From Gilvirhabdus luticola (lineage in GTDB: Bacteria; Bacteroidota; Bacteroidia; Flavobacteriales; Flavobacteriaceae): a DNA stretch of 64,000 nucleotides. Location of the stretch: assembly GCF_032583975.1 (NCBI RefSeq), contig NZ_JAWHTF010000004.1; one strand, given 5' to 3'. Below the pieces are notes generated by a model that did not search any database, was not told the origin of the DNA, and worked only from the letters and a program-made list of their open reading frames with translations. This document shows, piece after piece, positions 34,294-42,710 of this stretch; position 1 is the first letter of the stretch; every line of letters starts with the position of its first letter. Both the position numbers and the translations under genes were made by a program.

Positions 34294-34299
34294 CAATAA

Positions 34300-34959
34300 A
34301 TGACCAAACAAGAAAAAGTAAATTTTGTTATAGAAACACTTAACAAACTCTACCCTGAAATACCTATCCCATTAGATCATAAAGACCCATACACTTTGCT
34401 AATTGCAGTGCTTTTATCGGCACAAAGTACTGATGTGAGAGTTAATCAAATAACTCCAATTCTTTTTAAAAAAGCAGATAACCCTTATGATATGGTCAAA
34501 TTAACTATTGAAGAAATTAGAGAAATTATTAAACCTGTTGGACTTTCTCCAATGAAAAGCAAAGGTATTCACGGATTATCTGAAATTTTAATAGAAAAGT
34601 ATGATGGTAAAGTCCCACAAAGTTTTGAAGCATTGGAAGCATTGCCTGCTGTAGGGCATAAAACTGCAAGTGTTGTCATGTCTCAAGCATTTGACATTCC
34701 TGCTTTTCCTGTAGATACTCATATCCATAGATTAATGTATCGTTGGGGATTGAGCAATGGTAAAAATGTTGTACAAACTGAAAAAGATGCAAAGCGGTTG
34801 TTCCCTAAATCCCTTTGGAATGACTTACACTTGCAAATAATTTGGTATGGGCGAGAGTATTCTCCTGCTAGAGGATGGAATCTTGATAAAGATATTATTA
34901 CAAAAACAATTGGAAGACGATCTGTAATAAAATATTACTATAAAATAAAAAAGTCCTGA
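34300..34959 (+). CDS. nth: Endonuclease III-like DNA glycosylase without iron-sulfur cysteines
   Basis: 219 residues. Base-excision-repair glycosylase/AP lyase for oxidised pyrimidines. The helix-hairpin-helix ALPAVGHKTASVV holds the catalytic Lys, and VDTHIHRL the catalytic Asp. The C-terminal region WYGREYSPARGWNLDKDI, where Nth normally has the C-x6-C-x2-C-x5-C iron-sulfur cluster, has no Cys at all. Catalytic residues are intact, so activity is likely but cluster-dependent DNA charge sensing would be absent. The stop codon lies inside a terminator hairpin. Confidence 0.92.
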   Translation: MTKQEKVNFVIETLNKLYPEIPIPLDHKDPYTLLIAVLLSAQSTDVRVNQITPILFKKADNPYDMVKLTIEEIREIIKPVGLSPMKSKGIHGLSEILIEKYDGKVPQSFEALEALPAVGHKTASVVMSQAFDIPAFPVDTHIHRLMYRWGLSNGKNVVQTEKDAKRLFPKSLWNDLHLQIIWYGREYSPARGWNLDKDIITKTIGRRSVIKYYYKIKKS

Positions 34960-34980
34960 CGACTAACTATCAGGACTTTT
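34949..34980. terminator. Bidirectional intrinsic terminator between nth and the 48-residue gene
   Basis: Arms AAAAGTCCTGA (34949-34959) and TCAGGACTTTT (34970-34980) around a 10-base loop. The left arm contains the nth TGA. The minus-strand reading ends in TTTTTT, the plus-strand reading in TTTT, so it is stronger for the leftward sigma-factor transcript. Confidence 0.85.
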
Positions 34981-34986
34981 CAAAGT

Positions 34987-35133
34987 TTAGTTGAGAAGTG
35001 CTTCAAACTTCATCTTATTACAATTTATAACACTTAAAGCCTTAGAATAATTCAGAAGAAATTTAACCGTTTCTTCTCTCGGTTGTACGTTGTTCAAATG
35101 TTTAATAGAACGTTCAGAGTAAAGTTTTGCCAT
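34987..35133 (-). CDS. 48-residue conserved-looking small protein behind the ECF sigma gene
   Basis: ATG at 35133, TAA at 34987-34989. The product starts MAKLYSERSIKHLNNVQPRE, continues with ETVKFLLNYSKALSV and ends KMKFEALLN. It is amphipathic, looks helical, and lacks a signal or membrane span. It lies 57 bases behind the sigma factor gene on the same strand, and a terminator follows its stop directly, so the two form one transcript. Codon use looks normal. I recall similar short proteins in flavobacteria but no function is known to me. Confidence 0.75.
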   Translation of the reverse strand: MAKLYSERSIKHLNNVQPREETVKFLLNYSKALSVINCNKMKFEALLN

Positions 35134-35189
35134 TACGTTAATTTTGTAGTTAATTACATTCTTAACGCAAGAAAAATTACTTTATTGTA

Positions 35190-35780
35190 TTAATTGGTTA
35201 AAATAATATTATGTTTTTCAATTATTTTTCTCATATTGATTAATGCATAACGCATTCGCCCAAGGGCAGTATTGATACTTACACCTGTTTTATCTGAAAT
35301 TTCTTTAAAACTCATATCATTGTACATACGCATTAAAAGAACCTGCTTTTGATCTTCAGGAAGTTCTTCTATAAGTCTTCTTACATCATTTTCCAACTGG
35401 TCTTTAATAATCTGTTTTTCAGCATTTAAAGCGTTATCGCTTAAAACAGAAAAAATACTAAATTCACCACTGTTATCAAACTTTGGCATTCTATTATTTC
35501 TTCTAAAATGATCTATAATCAGATTATGAGAAATTCGCATAATCCAAGGCAGAAACTTACCTTCTTCGTTGTAAGCACCTCTTTTTAAAGTTCTAATAAC
35601 TTTTATAAAAGTATCTTGAAAAATATCTTCCGCTATATCTTTGTCATACACTTTAGAGTAGATAAAACTATAAACACGTTGTTTATGCCTGTTAATAAGA
35701 GTCTCTAGAGCATTTTCATCTCCATTAATATAGCTACTTACAAGAATAGCATCTGAAATAACTTGGTTTTGCATAATCAT
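35190..35780 (-). CDS. ECF-type RNA polymerase sigma factor (sigma-70 family)
   Basis: 196 residues. Region 2 spans about 25-95 (VYSFIYSKVYDKDIAEDIFQDTF with the core-binding DxFQD motif, then LPWIMRISHNLIIDHFRR), and region 4 about 130-185 (LPEDQKQVLLMRMYNDMSFKEI, then SINTALGRMRYALINMR). No region 3, as in ECF sigmas. No anti-sigma gene is adjacent; instead a 48-residue protein follows. Two in-frame ATGs at 35780 and 35774 are equally possible. Controls an unknown regulon. Confidence 0.92.
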   Translation of the reverse strand: MIMQNQVISDAILVSSYINGDENALETLINRHKQRVYSFIYSKVYDKDIAEDIFQDTFIKVIRTLKRGAYNEEGKFLPWIMRISHNLIIDHFRRNNRMPKFDNSGEFSIFSVLSDNALNAEKQIIKDQLENDVRRLIEELPEDQKQVLLMRMYNDMSFKEISDKTGVSINTALGRMRYALINMRKIIEKHNIILTN

Positions 35781-35976
35781 TACTTTTAATCAAAGAAGCA
35801 GTCTTCTTTACTTGGGGTTAAAATTTAAAAAGTAATATTATGCTATAGGCAAATATAATTTTGTTTTGATTTGAATACCAAATATAACAACAATCGTTCC
35901 TAAAAAACAAAAATTTGGACAACTTTTTAACAATTCGTTAAGATGCAATCTATTTTTTAAGCTGAAATAGATATAG

Positions 35977-35984
35977 TATCTTTG
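35977..35984 (+). promoter_or_regulatory. Promoter -7 box TATCTTTG for uvrA
   Basis: Exact TAnnTTTG match; predicted transcript start near 35990, 19 bases before the ATG at 36009. The in-frame TTG at 35982 is part of this box and cannot be the start. Confidence 0.6.
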
Positions 35985-36008
35985 CAAGATTATTCCTCGA
36001 AAAGTCTT

Positions 36009-38795
36009 ATGAACACTAACATTTTAGAAGTTAATCCAAAAGAAAACATCATCATTAAAGGTGCAAAATTGCATAATTTAAAAAATGTTAATGTTGTTAT
36101 TCCTAGAAATAAATTAGTGGTAATCACAGGATTATCTGGTTCGGGAAAGTCTAGTTTAGCATTTGACACTTTGTATGCAGAAGGCCAAAGAAGATATGTA
36201 GAAAGTCTCTCAAGTTATGCCAGACAGTTTTTAGGAAGGCTTAATAAGCCAAAAGTAGACTATATTAAAGGTATTGCTCCTGCAATTGCAATTGAGCAAA
36301 AAGTAAACTCTACAAATCCAAGATCTACAGTAGGTACAACAACAGAAATTTATGATTATTTAAAGTTATTATTTGCAAGAATTGGTAAAACCTATTCTCC
36401 AAAATCTGGAAAATTAGTAAGTAAAGATACAATTACCGATATTTTAAATTATATCAAGACATTTCCAGAGAACGAAAAATTATTACTATTAGCTCCTATT
36501 CACTTGGAAAAAGGTCGTCAAATGGACGATAAGCTAAAAACATTAAAACAACAAGGCTATTCCAGAATAAAAATAAATGAAGACGTTTTAAGAATTGAAG
36601 AAGCTGAATCATATGAAAAATCTATAAAAACTATCTTTTTGGTTGTAGATAGAATTATAACCAAAAATGATGAAGATTTTTTCAATCGTTTAAGTGATGC
36701 CATTGAAACAGCTTTTTTTGAAGGTAAAAATGAATGCATCATAGAATCATTAAACAATAATGAACAACACTATTTCAGTAATAAATTTGAGCTTGACGGA
36801 ATTTCTTTTTTAGAACCAAATATTCATCTGTTTAGTTTTAACAATCCTTATGGTGCATGTCCAAAATGTGAAGGCTATGGCGACATCATTGGAATTGATG
36901 AGGATTTGGTTATACCAAATACTGGGCTATCAGTTTATGAAAATGCTATATTCCCATGGCGTGGCGAAAGCATGAGTTGGTATCGAGACCAGCTGGTTAA
37001 TAACTCCCATCATTTCAATTTTCCCGTACACAAACCTTATCATCAGCTTACTGATGAGCAAAAACAACTTATTTGGGATGGCAACAAGTATTTTGAAGGA
37101 TTAAATTCTTTTTTTACCGAACTTGAATCAAAAGCCTATAAAATTCAGAATAGAGTTATGTTATCTCGATATCGAGGAAAAACAAAGTGCAAGCTTTGTC
37201 ATGGTAAAAGATTAAGAGAAGAAGCAAACTTTGTAAAAATTGGTGGTTTGTCAATTACAGATTTAGTTGAAAAGCCTCTAAACAAACTCTCACAATTTTT
37301 TGAGGAATTAGAATTAAATGATTATGATACAAAAATTGCCAAAAGACTTTTAAAGGAAATAAATGATAGATTATCCTTTCTCTCAAATGTAGGTTTAGAT
37401 TATTTAACATTAAATAGAAGATCAAACACACTTTCCGGAGGTGAAAGCCAAAGAATAAATCTGGCAACATCTTTAGGTAGTAGTCTTGTAGGCTCAATGT
37501 ATATTTTAGATGAGCCAAGCATAGGACTTCATCCTAAAGACACCCAACGCCTTATATCTGTTTTAAAATCATTAAGAGATTTAGGAAATACTGTTATTGT
37601 TGTTGAACATGACGAAGACATTATTCAAGCTGCTGATGAAATTATTGATATTGGTCCAGAGGCAGGAACCTTTGGAGGTAATATTGTTGCTAGTGGCAGC
37701 TATACAGATATTTTGGTATCAGATTCTTTGACTGCCAAATATTTAAACGGACAATTAAAAATTGAAGTCCCCCAAGAACGCAGGAAATCTAAATATCACT
37801 TAGAGGTTATTGGAGCACGTGAAAATAACCTTAAAAACATTGATGTATGTTTTCCTTTAGAAATGCTCACTGTAATTACTGGCGTTTCAGGAAGTGGAAA
37901 AAGTACTCTCGTAAAAAAAATATTATTTCCTGCTTTACAAAAGCATATTACAGATTTTAGTGATAAAGCGGGACAATTTACAGAGTTAAGAGGAAATTTT
38001 AATAATTTAAAGCATGTTGAGTTTATAGATCAAAATCCAATAGGCCGCTCTTCACGATCAAATCCTGTAACATATATCAAAGCCTATGATGACATCAGGG
38101 CTTTGCTCTCACATCAGAAATTAAGCAAGATCAGAAACTATCAAGCTAAACATTTTAGCTTTAATGTAGATGGTGGTCGTTGTGAAACTTGTAAAGGCGA
38201 AGGTGAAGTGACTATTGAAATGCAGTTTATGGCAGATGTCCATTTAACTTGTGAGGCATGTAATGGTAAACGGTTTAAGAAAGAAGTGCTCGAAGTTACT
38301 TTTCAAGAAAAATCTATTGATGATGTATTAAATTTAACTGTTGATGAAGCGATTGAGTTTTTCGTAAAACATAGGCAAACAAAAATTCAAAATAAGTTGC
38401 AACCATTACAAGATGTTGGATTGGGTTATGTTGCTTTAGGGCAGAGTTCTTCTACGCTTTCCGGTGGTGAAGCACAACGTATTAAATTGGCTTCCTTTTT
38501 AGGCAAGGGTTCAAAAAGTAATAATGCATTATTTATTTTCGATGAACCAACAACTGGATTACATTTTCATGATATAAAAAAATTGCTCAAATCCTTTCAA
38601 TCATTAATTAATATTGGGCATTCTATAATTGTTATTGAGCATAATCTAGAACTTATCAAATGTGCAGATTATATAATCGATTTAGGGCCTGAAGGTGGTG
38701 AAAATGGTGGCTATCTTGTTGCAGAAGGAACACCTGAAGAACTTATAATAAATAAGAAATCTGTTACTGGAACTTTTTTAAAAGGGAAACTTTAA
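36009..38795 (+). CDS. uvrA: Excinuclease ABC subunit A
   Basis: 928 residues from the ATG at 36009. Damage-recognition ATPase of nucleotide excision repair. Two ABC modules: Walker A TGLSGSGKSSLAFDT and TGVSGSGKSTLVKK, signatures LSGGESQRINLATSLG and LSGGEAQRIKLASFLG. The C-terminal zinc module is complete (CETCKGEGEV, then CEACNGKRF). In the N-terminal one only CPKCEGYG remains of the first site; the earlier Cys pair seen in E. coli before LFSFNNP is replaced by non-Cys residues. CKLCHGKRL is also present. Ends 5 bases from the convergent DUF3667 gene. Confidence 0.95.
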   Translation: MNTNILEVNPKENIIIKGAKLHNLKNVNVVIPRNKLVVITGLSGSGKSSLAFDTLYAEGQRRYVESLSSYARQFLGRLNKPKVDYIKGIAPAIAIEQKVNSTNPRSTVGTTTEIYDYLKLLFARIGKTYSPKSGKLVSKDTITDILNYIKTFPENEKLLLLAPIHLEKGRQMDDKLKTLKQQGYSRIKINEDVLRIEEAESYEKSIKTIFLVVDRIITKNDEDFFNRLSDAIETAFFEGKNECIIESLNNNEQHYFSNKFELDGISFLEPNIHLFSFNNPYGACPKCEGYGDIIGIDEDLVIPNTGLSVYENAIFPWRGESMSWYRDQLVNNSHHFNFPVHKPYHQLTDEQKQLIWDGNKYFEGLNSFFTELESKAYKIQNRVMLSRYRGKTKCKLCHGKRLREEANFVKIGGLSITDLVEKPLNKLSQFFEELELNDYDTKIAKRLLKEINDRLSFLSNVGLDYLTLNRRSNTLSGGESQRINLATSLGSSLVGSMYILDEPSIGLHPKDTQRLISVLKSLRDLGNTVIVVEHDEDIIQAADEIIDIGPEAGTFGGNIVASGSYTDILVSDSLTAKYLNGQLKIEVPQERRKSKYHLEVIGARENNLKNIDVCFPLEMLTVITGVSGSGKSTLVKKILFPALQKHITDFSDKAGQFTELRGNFNNLKHVEFIDQNPIGRSSRSNPVTYIKAYDDIRALLSHQKLSKIRNYQAKHFSFNVDGGRCETCKGEGEVTIEMQFMADVHLTCEACNGKRFKKEVLEVTFQEKSIDDVLNLTVDEAIEFFVKHRQTKIQNKLQPLQDVGLGYVALGQSSSTLSGGEAQRIKLASFLGKGSKSNNALFIFDEPTTGLHFHDIKKLLKSFQSLINIGHSIIVIEHNLELIKCADYIIDLGPEGGENGGYLVAEGTPEELIINKKSVTGTFLKGKL

Positions 38796-38800
38796 AGTTT

Positions 38801-39871
38801 TTAATAAAATAAAAAAGAGCCCATTACTACCAAGAACGCAGCTATTGGAATGACAATAATCACGTAAATAAAAGATGTTATGCTAGTTTTTATAAAACTA
38901 ATTATATATCCTTGCTGGTAAAAATGTCGAATTGCTAGAAACAAATAGAAAAAAGTAGACAAAAAGACCAACCATTTAATCCAACCTGGAATTTCAAAAA
39001 TTAGTTCTGCAAGTAATATGATGCTAAAAGTTGTAAAAAGGAATGAAAAAAAATAGAAACTGAATACTAGATGATGAGCAAAACTTCCTCGCCTATAAAA
39101 GAACAACTTTAAAATTAATGCGAATATTGGTAAAAGTACAAACAATGATATTGGTATACTATCATAAAAAGCTTGTAATATTCCTTTTCCACTTTGTTCT
39201 TGGAATTTAAGCAATTGCCTATAAAAACGTCTTTTCAAAAATCCTGCGTCGTCTGGCATTCCCATGGCCTTCAACTTTTCAGATTCTGGCGCTCCAACAG
39301 CAATTAAAGAATCTACCTTGTTTTTATCATAATCAAATGTCATTGATGTAATATTTTTTGGCTGTGTACTTTCTTTTAAAATAGAATCCAGTTGTTCAAA
39401 CTCTTCATCCTTCAAACCTGTTATTACTCCATCATCCTTTAAAGATTCAGCTATTTTCCTAATTTCTATTGAGTCTGTTACACGTTTGGGAACAGAGTCA
39501 AATTCTAAAATTGCATCGCTCTTAAATCCCTTTTCTAGAACTTCATCAAATTTTTTTACCGAATCTCTTGAATAAATCGCAAACAAAAAGAAAAATATAA
39601 CCGAAATGAACAAGTACATTTGCGCAGGATGTAGATACAATAATCGTTTACCTTGAATAAACCGTTTGGCAAGAATTCCGGGCTTAAACATTAAAGGAAT
39701 AAAACTCTTAAAAAATCTAGCATCAAAAGAAAAATAATTACTTATCGTGTTGTAAAATAAAACACCAATGGTAAGCTCATCCTTGGTCTTTTGCCCGCAG
39801 TGAGGACAAAATTCAAAGTTCTCATTAAGTTCTTTCTCACAGTTTTTACAAATGGTAATGTTAGTCTCCAT
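38801..39871 (-). CDS. DUF3667 membrane protein with N-terminal zinc ribbon
   Basis: 356 residues. The N-terminus is a zinc ribbon (CKNCEKELNENFEFCPHCG), then the DUF3667 core (FFKSFIPLMFKPGILAKRFI, then RLLYLHPAQMYLFISV) and four or five membrane spans. A charged loop of ~130 residues (about 110-240) separates the first span from the rest. Function of the family is unknown; it is common in Bacteroidota. ATG start at 39871. Divergent from the Tyr/Arg-rich exported protein across 146 bases that include a sigma-54-like site. Confidence 0.88.
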   Translation of the reverse strand: METNITICKNCEKELNENFEFCPHCGQKTKDELTIGVLFYNTISNYFSFDARFFKSFIPLMFKPGILAKRFIQGKRLLYLHPAQMYLFISVIFFFLFAIYSRDSVKKFDEVLEKGFKSDAILEFDSVPKRVTDSIEIRKIAESLKDDGVITGLKDEEFEQLDSILKESTQPKNITSMTFDYDKNKVDSLIAVGAPESEKLKAMGMPDDAGFLKRRFYRQLLKFQEQSGKGILQAFYDSIPISLFVLLPIFALILKLFFYRRGSFAHHLVFSFYFFSFLFTTFSIILLAELIFEIPGWIKWLVFLSTFFYLFLAIRHFYQQGYIISFIKTSITSFIYVIIVIPIAAFLVVMGSFLFY

Positions 39872-39969
39872 TAAATATTGGTTAGCACTATAAAAGTAAT
39901 AAAAAACAAATTAAATTAAATACTTGATTATCAATAATTAAGTTGATATCAAATTATCAAAAAAAGTTT

Positions 39970-39985
39970 TGGCACGCTGTTTGGT
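39970..39985 (+). promoter_or_regulatory. Sigma-54-like promoter (-24 TGGCACG, -12 TTGGT)
   Basis: TGGCACG at 39970-39976 and TTGGT at 39981-39985 give GG-N10-GG against the consensus GG-N10-GC; the -24 half is perfect and the -12 half has one mismatch at the key base. Predicted start near 39995, 23 bases before the ATG at 40018. No TAnnTTTG box is found here. Needs RpoN and an enhancer-binding activator, neither in this window. Confidence 0.55.
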
Positions 39986-40017
39986 ATTATAATATTGAAC
40001 TTTTAAAACTTTATATT

Positions 40018-41178
40018 ATGAAACGAATTACATTACTAATTGCTTGCTTATTCATAGTAGCAATTTCGGCAAATGCAACTACTACCAATGTCAATACAGT
40101 TATAAACACAACTTTTATAAAAGGCTATGACAACTCATTTATCTTTATGGAAGGTGGTGTTGAATTTTCTGTTTTCCCAGATGGTCAATTCGATTTCTAC
40201 ATGCCAAGATATGGTTCGAACGTAAATGTATCTGTTGGTTCACCTCGCTTAAATGTGAGTTTTAATTCTGGTTATGATTTTAATGCTTATGTGCAATATG
40301 ATGAATTTGGTGCGATAATTCAAATTGAAAATGTCCCTATCTATTATGATTACTATGGTAGAATTGTAAGAGCAGGTAATGTGAGGATAAACTATAATAA
40401 CTATGGTTATGTTTCTCGAGTAGGTGGTTTATATGTTCACTATAACAGATATAATGTTTTCTCACACTATACAGGATACATTAATGTTTATAACAGATAT
40501 TATACTTACAGACCATGGCATAGCTATTATAGAGTGCCAGCTTATGATTATTGTGTTGTTTATAATAGGCCGTATAGACAGTATTATAAGCCCGTTAGAT
40601 ATAAATATACTAGACCATACACTAACAATTATAGATATAGAACTTCAGTTGCAAGTAGAAGAGGTGAAGCAGTTGTTAGAAACAGAAACTATGCTTCTGC
40701 TTACAGAAATAACAATTCGAGCAGAAGAACTGCCAATGTTAATAATTCTTTAAGAAGAGACAATAACAGACAAATAGTTTCAAGTAGTAATACAAGAAGA
40801 AATAATACTAAAAGCATAAATAGCTCCGTTAGAAGAGATAATAGCAGACAAGATATAAGAAGAAATAATTCAACTCAAAGAGTTAATACGAATGCTAATA
40901 TAAAAAGAAGCAAACAAAACGTAAATATTGTAAATAATTCTAAAAGGAATGTTAGCAAAAATCAGGTAGTTAACAAAAGAACGACAAACAGCAAACGTGT
41001 AGTTAATAATCCAAAACCATCTAGTGTTCGTAAATATGATAAGAAGATCCCAAAAAATTCGCCACAAGTATCAAAGCGAACTAAACAAATAAAACAGAGA
41101 GCTCAACCTCAAAGGAGTAATAGCTCAAAAAATAATAAAAGTAGATCTAAATCAAGATCGAGCCAAAAAAGGCAATAA
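40018..41178 (+). CDS. Exported Tyr/Arg-rich protein with 16-residue repeats and a basic disordered tail
   Basis: 386 residues from the ATG at 40018. Signal peptide MKRITLLIACLFIVAISANA. Residues 97-160 are four tandem 16-residue repeats (examples YGRIVRAGNVRINYNN and YGYVSRVGGLYVHYNR), beta-hairpin-like and rich in Tyr. Residues about 160-210 are Tyr/Arg/Pro-rich. From about 210 to the end the chain is low-complexity Asn/Arg/Ser/Lys, very basic, with no hydrophobic core. It may bind an acidic surface polymer or the envelope; that is inference. A sigma-54-like promoter precedes it and a clear terminator follows. Confidence 0.8.
   Translation: MKRITLLIACLFIVAISANATTTNVNTVINTTFIKGYDNSFIFMEGGVEFSVFPDGQFDFYMPRYGSNVNVSVGSPRLNVSFNSGYDFNAYVQYDEFGAIIQIENVPIYYDYYGRIVRAGNVRINYNNYGYVSRVGGLYVHYNRYNVFSHYTGYINVYNRYYTYRPWHSYYRVPAYDYCVVYNRPYRQYYKPVRYKYTRPYTNNYRYRTSVASRRGEAVVRNRNYASAYRNNNSSRRTANVNNSLRRDNNRQIVSSSNTRRNNTKSINSSVRRDNSRQDIRRNNSTQRVNTNANIKRSKQNVNIVNNSKRNVSKNQVVNKRTTNSKRVVNNPKPSSVRKYDKKIPKNSPQVSKRTKQIKQRAQPQRSNSSKNNKSRSKSRSSQKRQ
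40306..40497 (+). repeat. Four tandem 48-bp (16-residue) repeats
   Basis: Units F97-Y112, Y113-N128, Y129-R144 and Y145-R160 share the pattern Y-G-x-I-x-R-x-G-N-V-x-I-x-Y-N, with the last unit most diverged. DNA identity is low, so the array is old or held by selection on the protein. Confidence 0.65.
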
Positions 41179-41200
41179 CTTTTTGGTTGGTTAGTTGGAA

Positions 41201-41248
41201 AGTCCTGTGAAATAGTTTGCCTCAAAGCAGCATCACAGGGCTTTTTTT
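41201..41248 (+). terminator. Intrinsic terminator of the Tyr/Arg-rich gene
   Basis: Arms AGTCCTGTGA (41201-41210) and TCACAGGGCT (41233-41242), one G-T pair, a 22-base loop, then seven T. It reads into the convergent flippase stop at 41247. Confidence 0.8.
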
Positions 41249-42710
41249 ATATATTTACTTTCTTGAGTAAATAATCTATAATCGTTGAAATATCTTCAGA
41301 AAACCTAAAAAAGTAAACTATCAAACCGTAAAACAAAGTTATAATTAATGATTTAATAATAATATTAATTATTGGACTAAAAGAAAAATCCCAAAAGTAG
41401 AAAACACCAATACTCACCAAAATCAACACAAAGGTTTTAACAGTATCTAAAGTAAAAGGCATCATTCTAAACTTGGCATGAACAAACCAAATTTTTGCAG
41501 CATTATAAATAAATATAGCTATAAAAGAAGCAAAGGCAGCTCCATTTAATCCATATTTAGGAATAAAATACAAATTAAACAATACGGTTAACACAGCTAA
41601 AAAAGCTCCTAATACCAAAACCATTCTGTAATAATTACTATTAAACAAAATAGCATTATTATTTCCTAAAATACTATCTATTAGTTTTGAAAAACTAATC
41701 AAAAACACAACCAGTAATCCTCCGCTAAACTCATCAGGTATAAGTTTGTATAACTCATTGATATTAAGAATAATGAGCAAAAAAATTAAACCACTTATAA
41801 TAAAAAGATTTAATGAACTTTTCTTGTAAAAATTTTCTAATTCAATACTGTTTTTTTCATTTAAATACTTTGCGGTTAACGGATTTGCAATTTGGTGTAA
41901 AGAACGATAAGGTACACCAATTACTGTGGCTATATAAACCGCAACACCATAATAGGCAACATTTTCAATAGCAACATATTGGCCTAACATAAATTTGTCA
42001 ATCTCCAAAATTACATTAGCGACAGACCCAGCAATAATAATTAATGATGTGTATTTAAGGATTGAGCTCAAACCATTGATCTTTGAAAATTTTATCACAG
42101 GAAATCTTAAACTAAAAGCATAAATTTTCATAATCAACATTCGCAAAATATAAACACCAACAATACTAAATATCAGCTGATTAACTGTTAGATAATTTAA
42201 ATAAAGCGCAAACAAAAGAATTGTAATACAAATTCTATGAAATACTTCTTTCATGAAATTTCCAAAGACACTTTTCATTTGTACTTTGGACCAAGAATAG
42301 AACACTTCAAAGTAAGCAAATGCAATAGAAGTGATAAAAATTAAATAGACGTAATCTCCAATGATATCGTTCTCTTTTGCTAACCAATGACTAATAATAT
42401 CAAAAGAGAAGTATCCAATTAATCCAACTGGTATTATTATCAATATTGGCAAGAAAAGCATTAATGTCAAAAAACTGTTTTGCGATTGTCTAGTCTTAAA
42501 TGACGAATAAAATTTGATGATAGTATTTTGCACGCCAAATGCCATAATTGGCATCATAATGTTAGCAGTTGAGAGAATAAAAGTAATAAGTCCGAAATAA
42601 TAATCACTCAAAAAATTGGTGAAGAGAAATAATACATTAATAGCACCAATAACAAAACCAAGATAGGTAATCACTGTATTTTTAATGGACTGTGAGATTA
42701 CTATTCCCAT
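41247..42710 (-). CDS. Wzx-like polysaccharide flippase (MOP superfamily)
   Basis: 487 residues, 12-14 hydrophobic spans across the whole length. The N-terminus SQSIKNTVITYLGFVIGAIN and YYFGLITFILSTANIMMPI are typical of Wzx/RfbX-like exporters. It differs from the MurJ-like protein at 4218, so the window has two separate flippases. It overlaps the upstream glycosyltransferase by 10 bases and ends the minus-strand operon DUF4834-YfhO-GT4-flippase. Likely translocates a lipid-linked glycan; substrate unknown. Confidence 0.85.
   Translation of the reverse strand: MGIVISQSIKNTVITYLGFVIGAINVLFLFTNFLSDYYFGLITFILSTANIMMPIMAFGVQNTIIKFYSSFKTRQSQNSFLTLMLFLPILIIIPVGLIGYFSFDIISHWLAKENDIIGDYVYLIFITSIAFAYFEVFYSWSKVQMKSVFGNFMKEVFHRICITILLFALYLNYLTVNQLIFSIVGVYILRMLIMKIYAFSLRFPVIKFSKINGLSSILKYTSLIIIAGSVANVILEIDKFMLGQYVAIENVAYYGVAVYIATVIGVPYRSLHQIANPLTAKYLNEKNSIELENFYKKSSLNLFIISGLIFLLIILNINELYKLIPDEFSGGLLVVFLISFSKLIDSILGNNNAILFNSNYYRMVLVLGAFLAVLTVLFNLYFIPKYGLNGAAFASFIAIFIYNAAKIWFVHAKFRMMPFTLDTVKTFVLILVSIGVFYFWDFSFSPIINIIIKSLIITLFYGLIVYFFRFSEDISTIIDYLLKKVNI

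Noticed and set aside
38787..38800. Palindrome AAACTTTAAAGTTT at the uvrA 3' end as a terminator
   Set aside because: The stem is short, pure A/T but for one pair, and followed by only a weak T-run.
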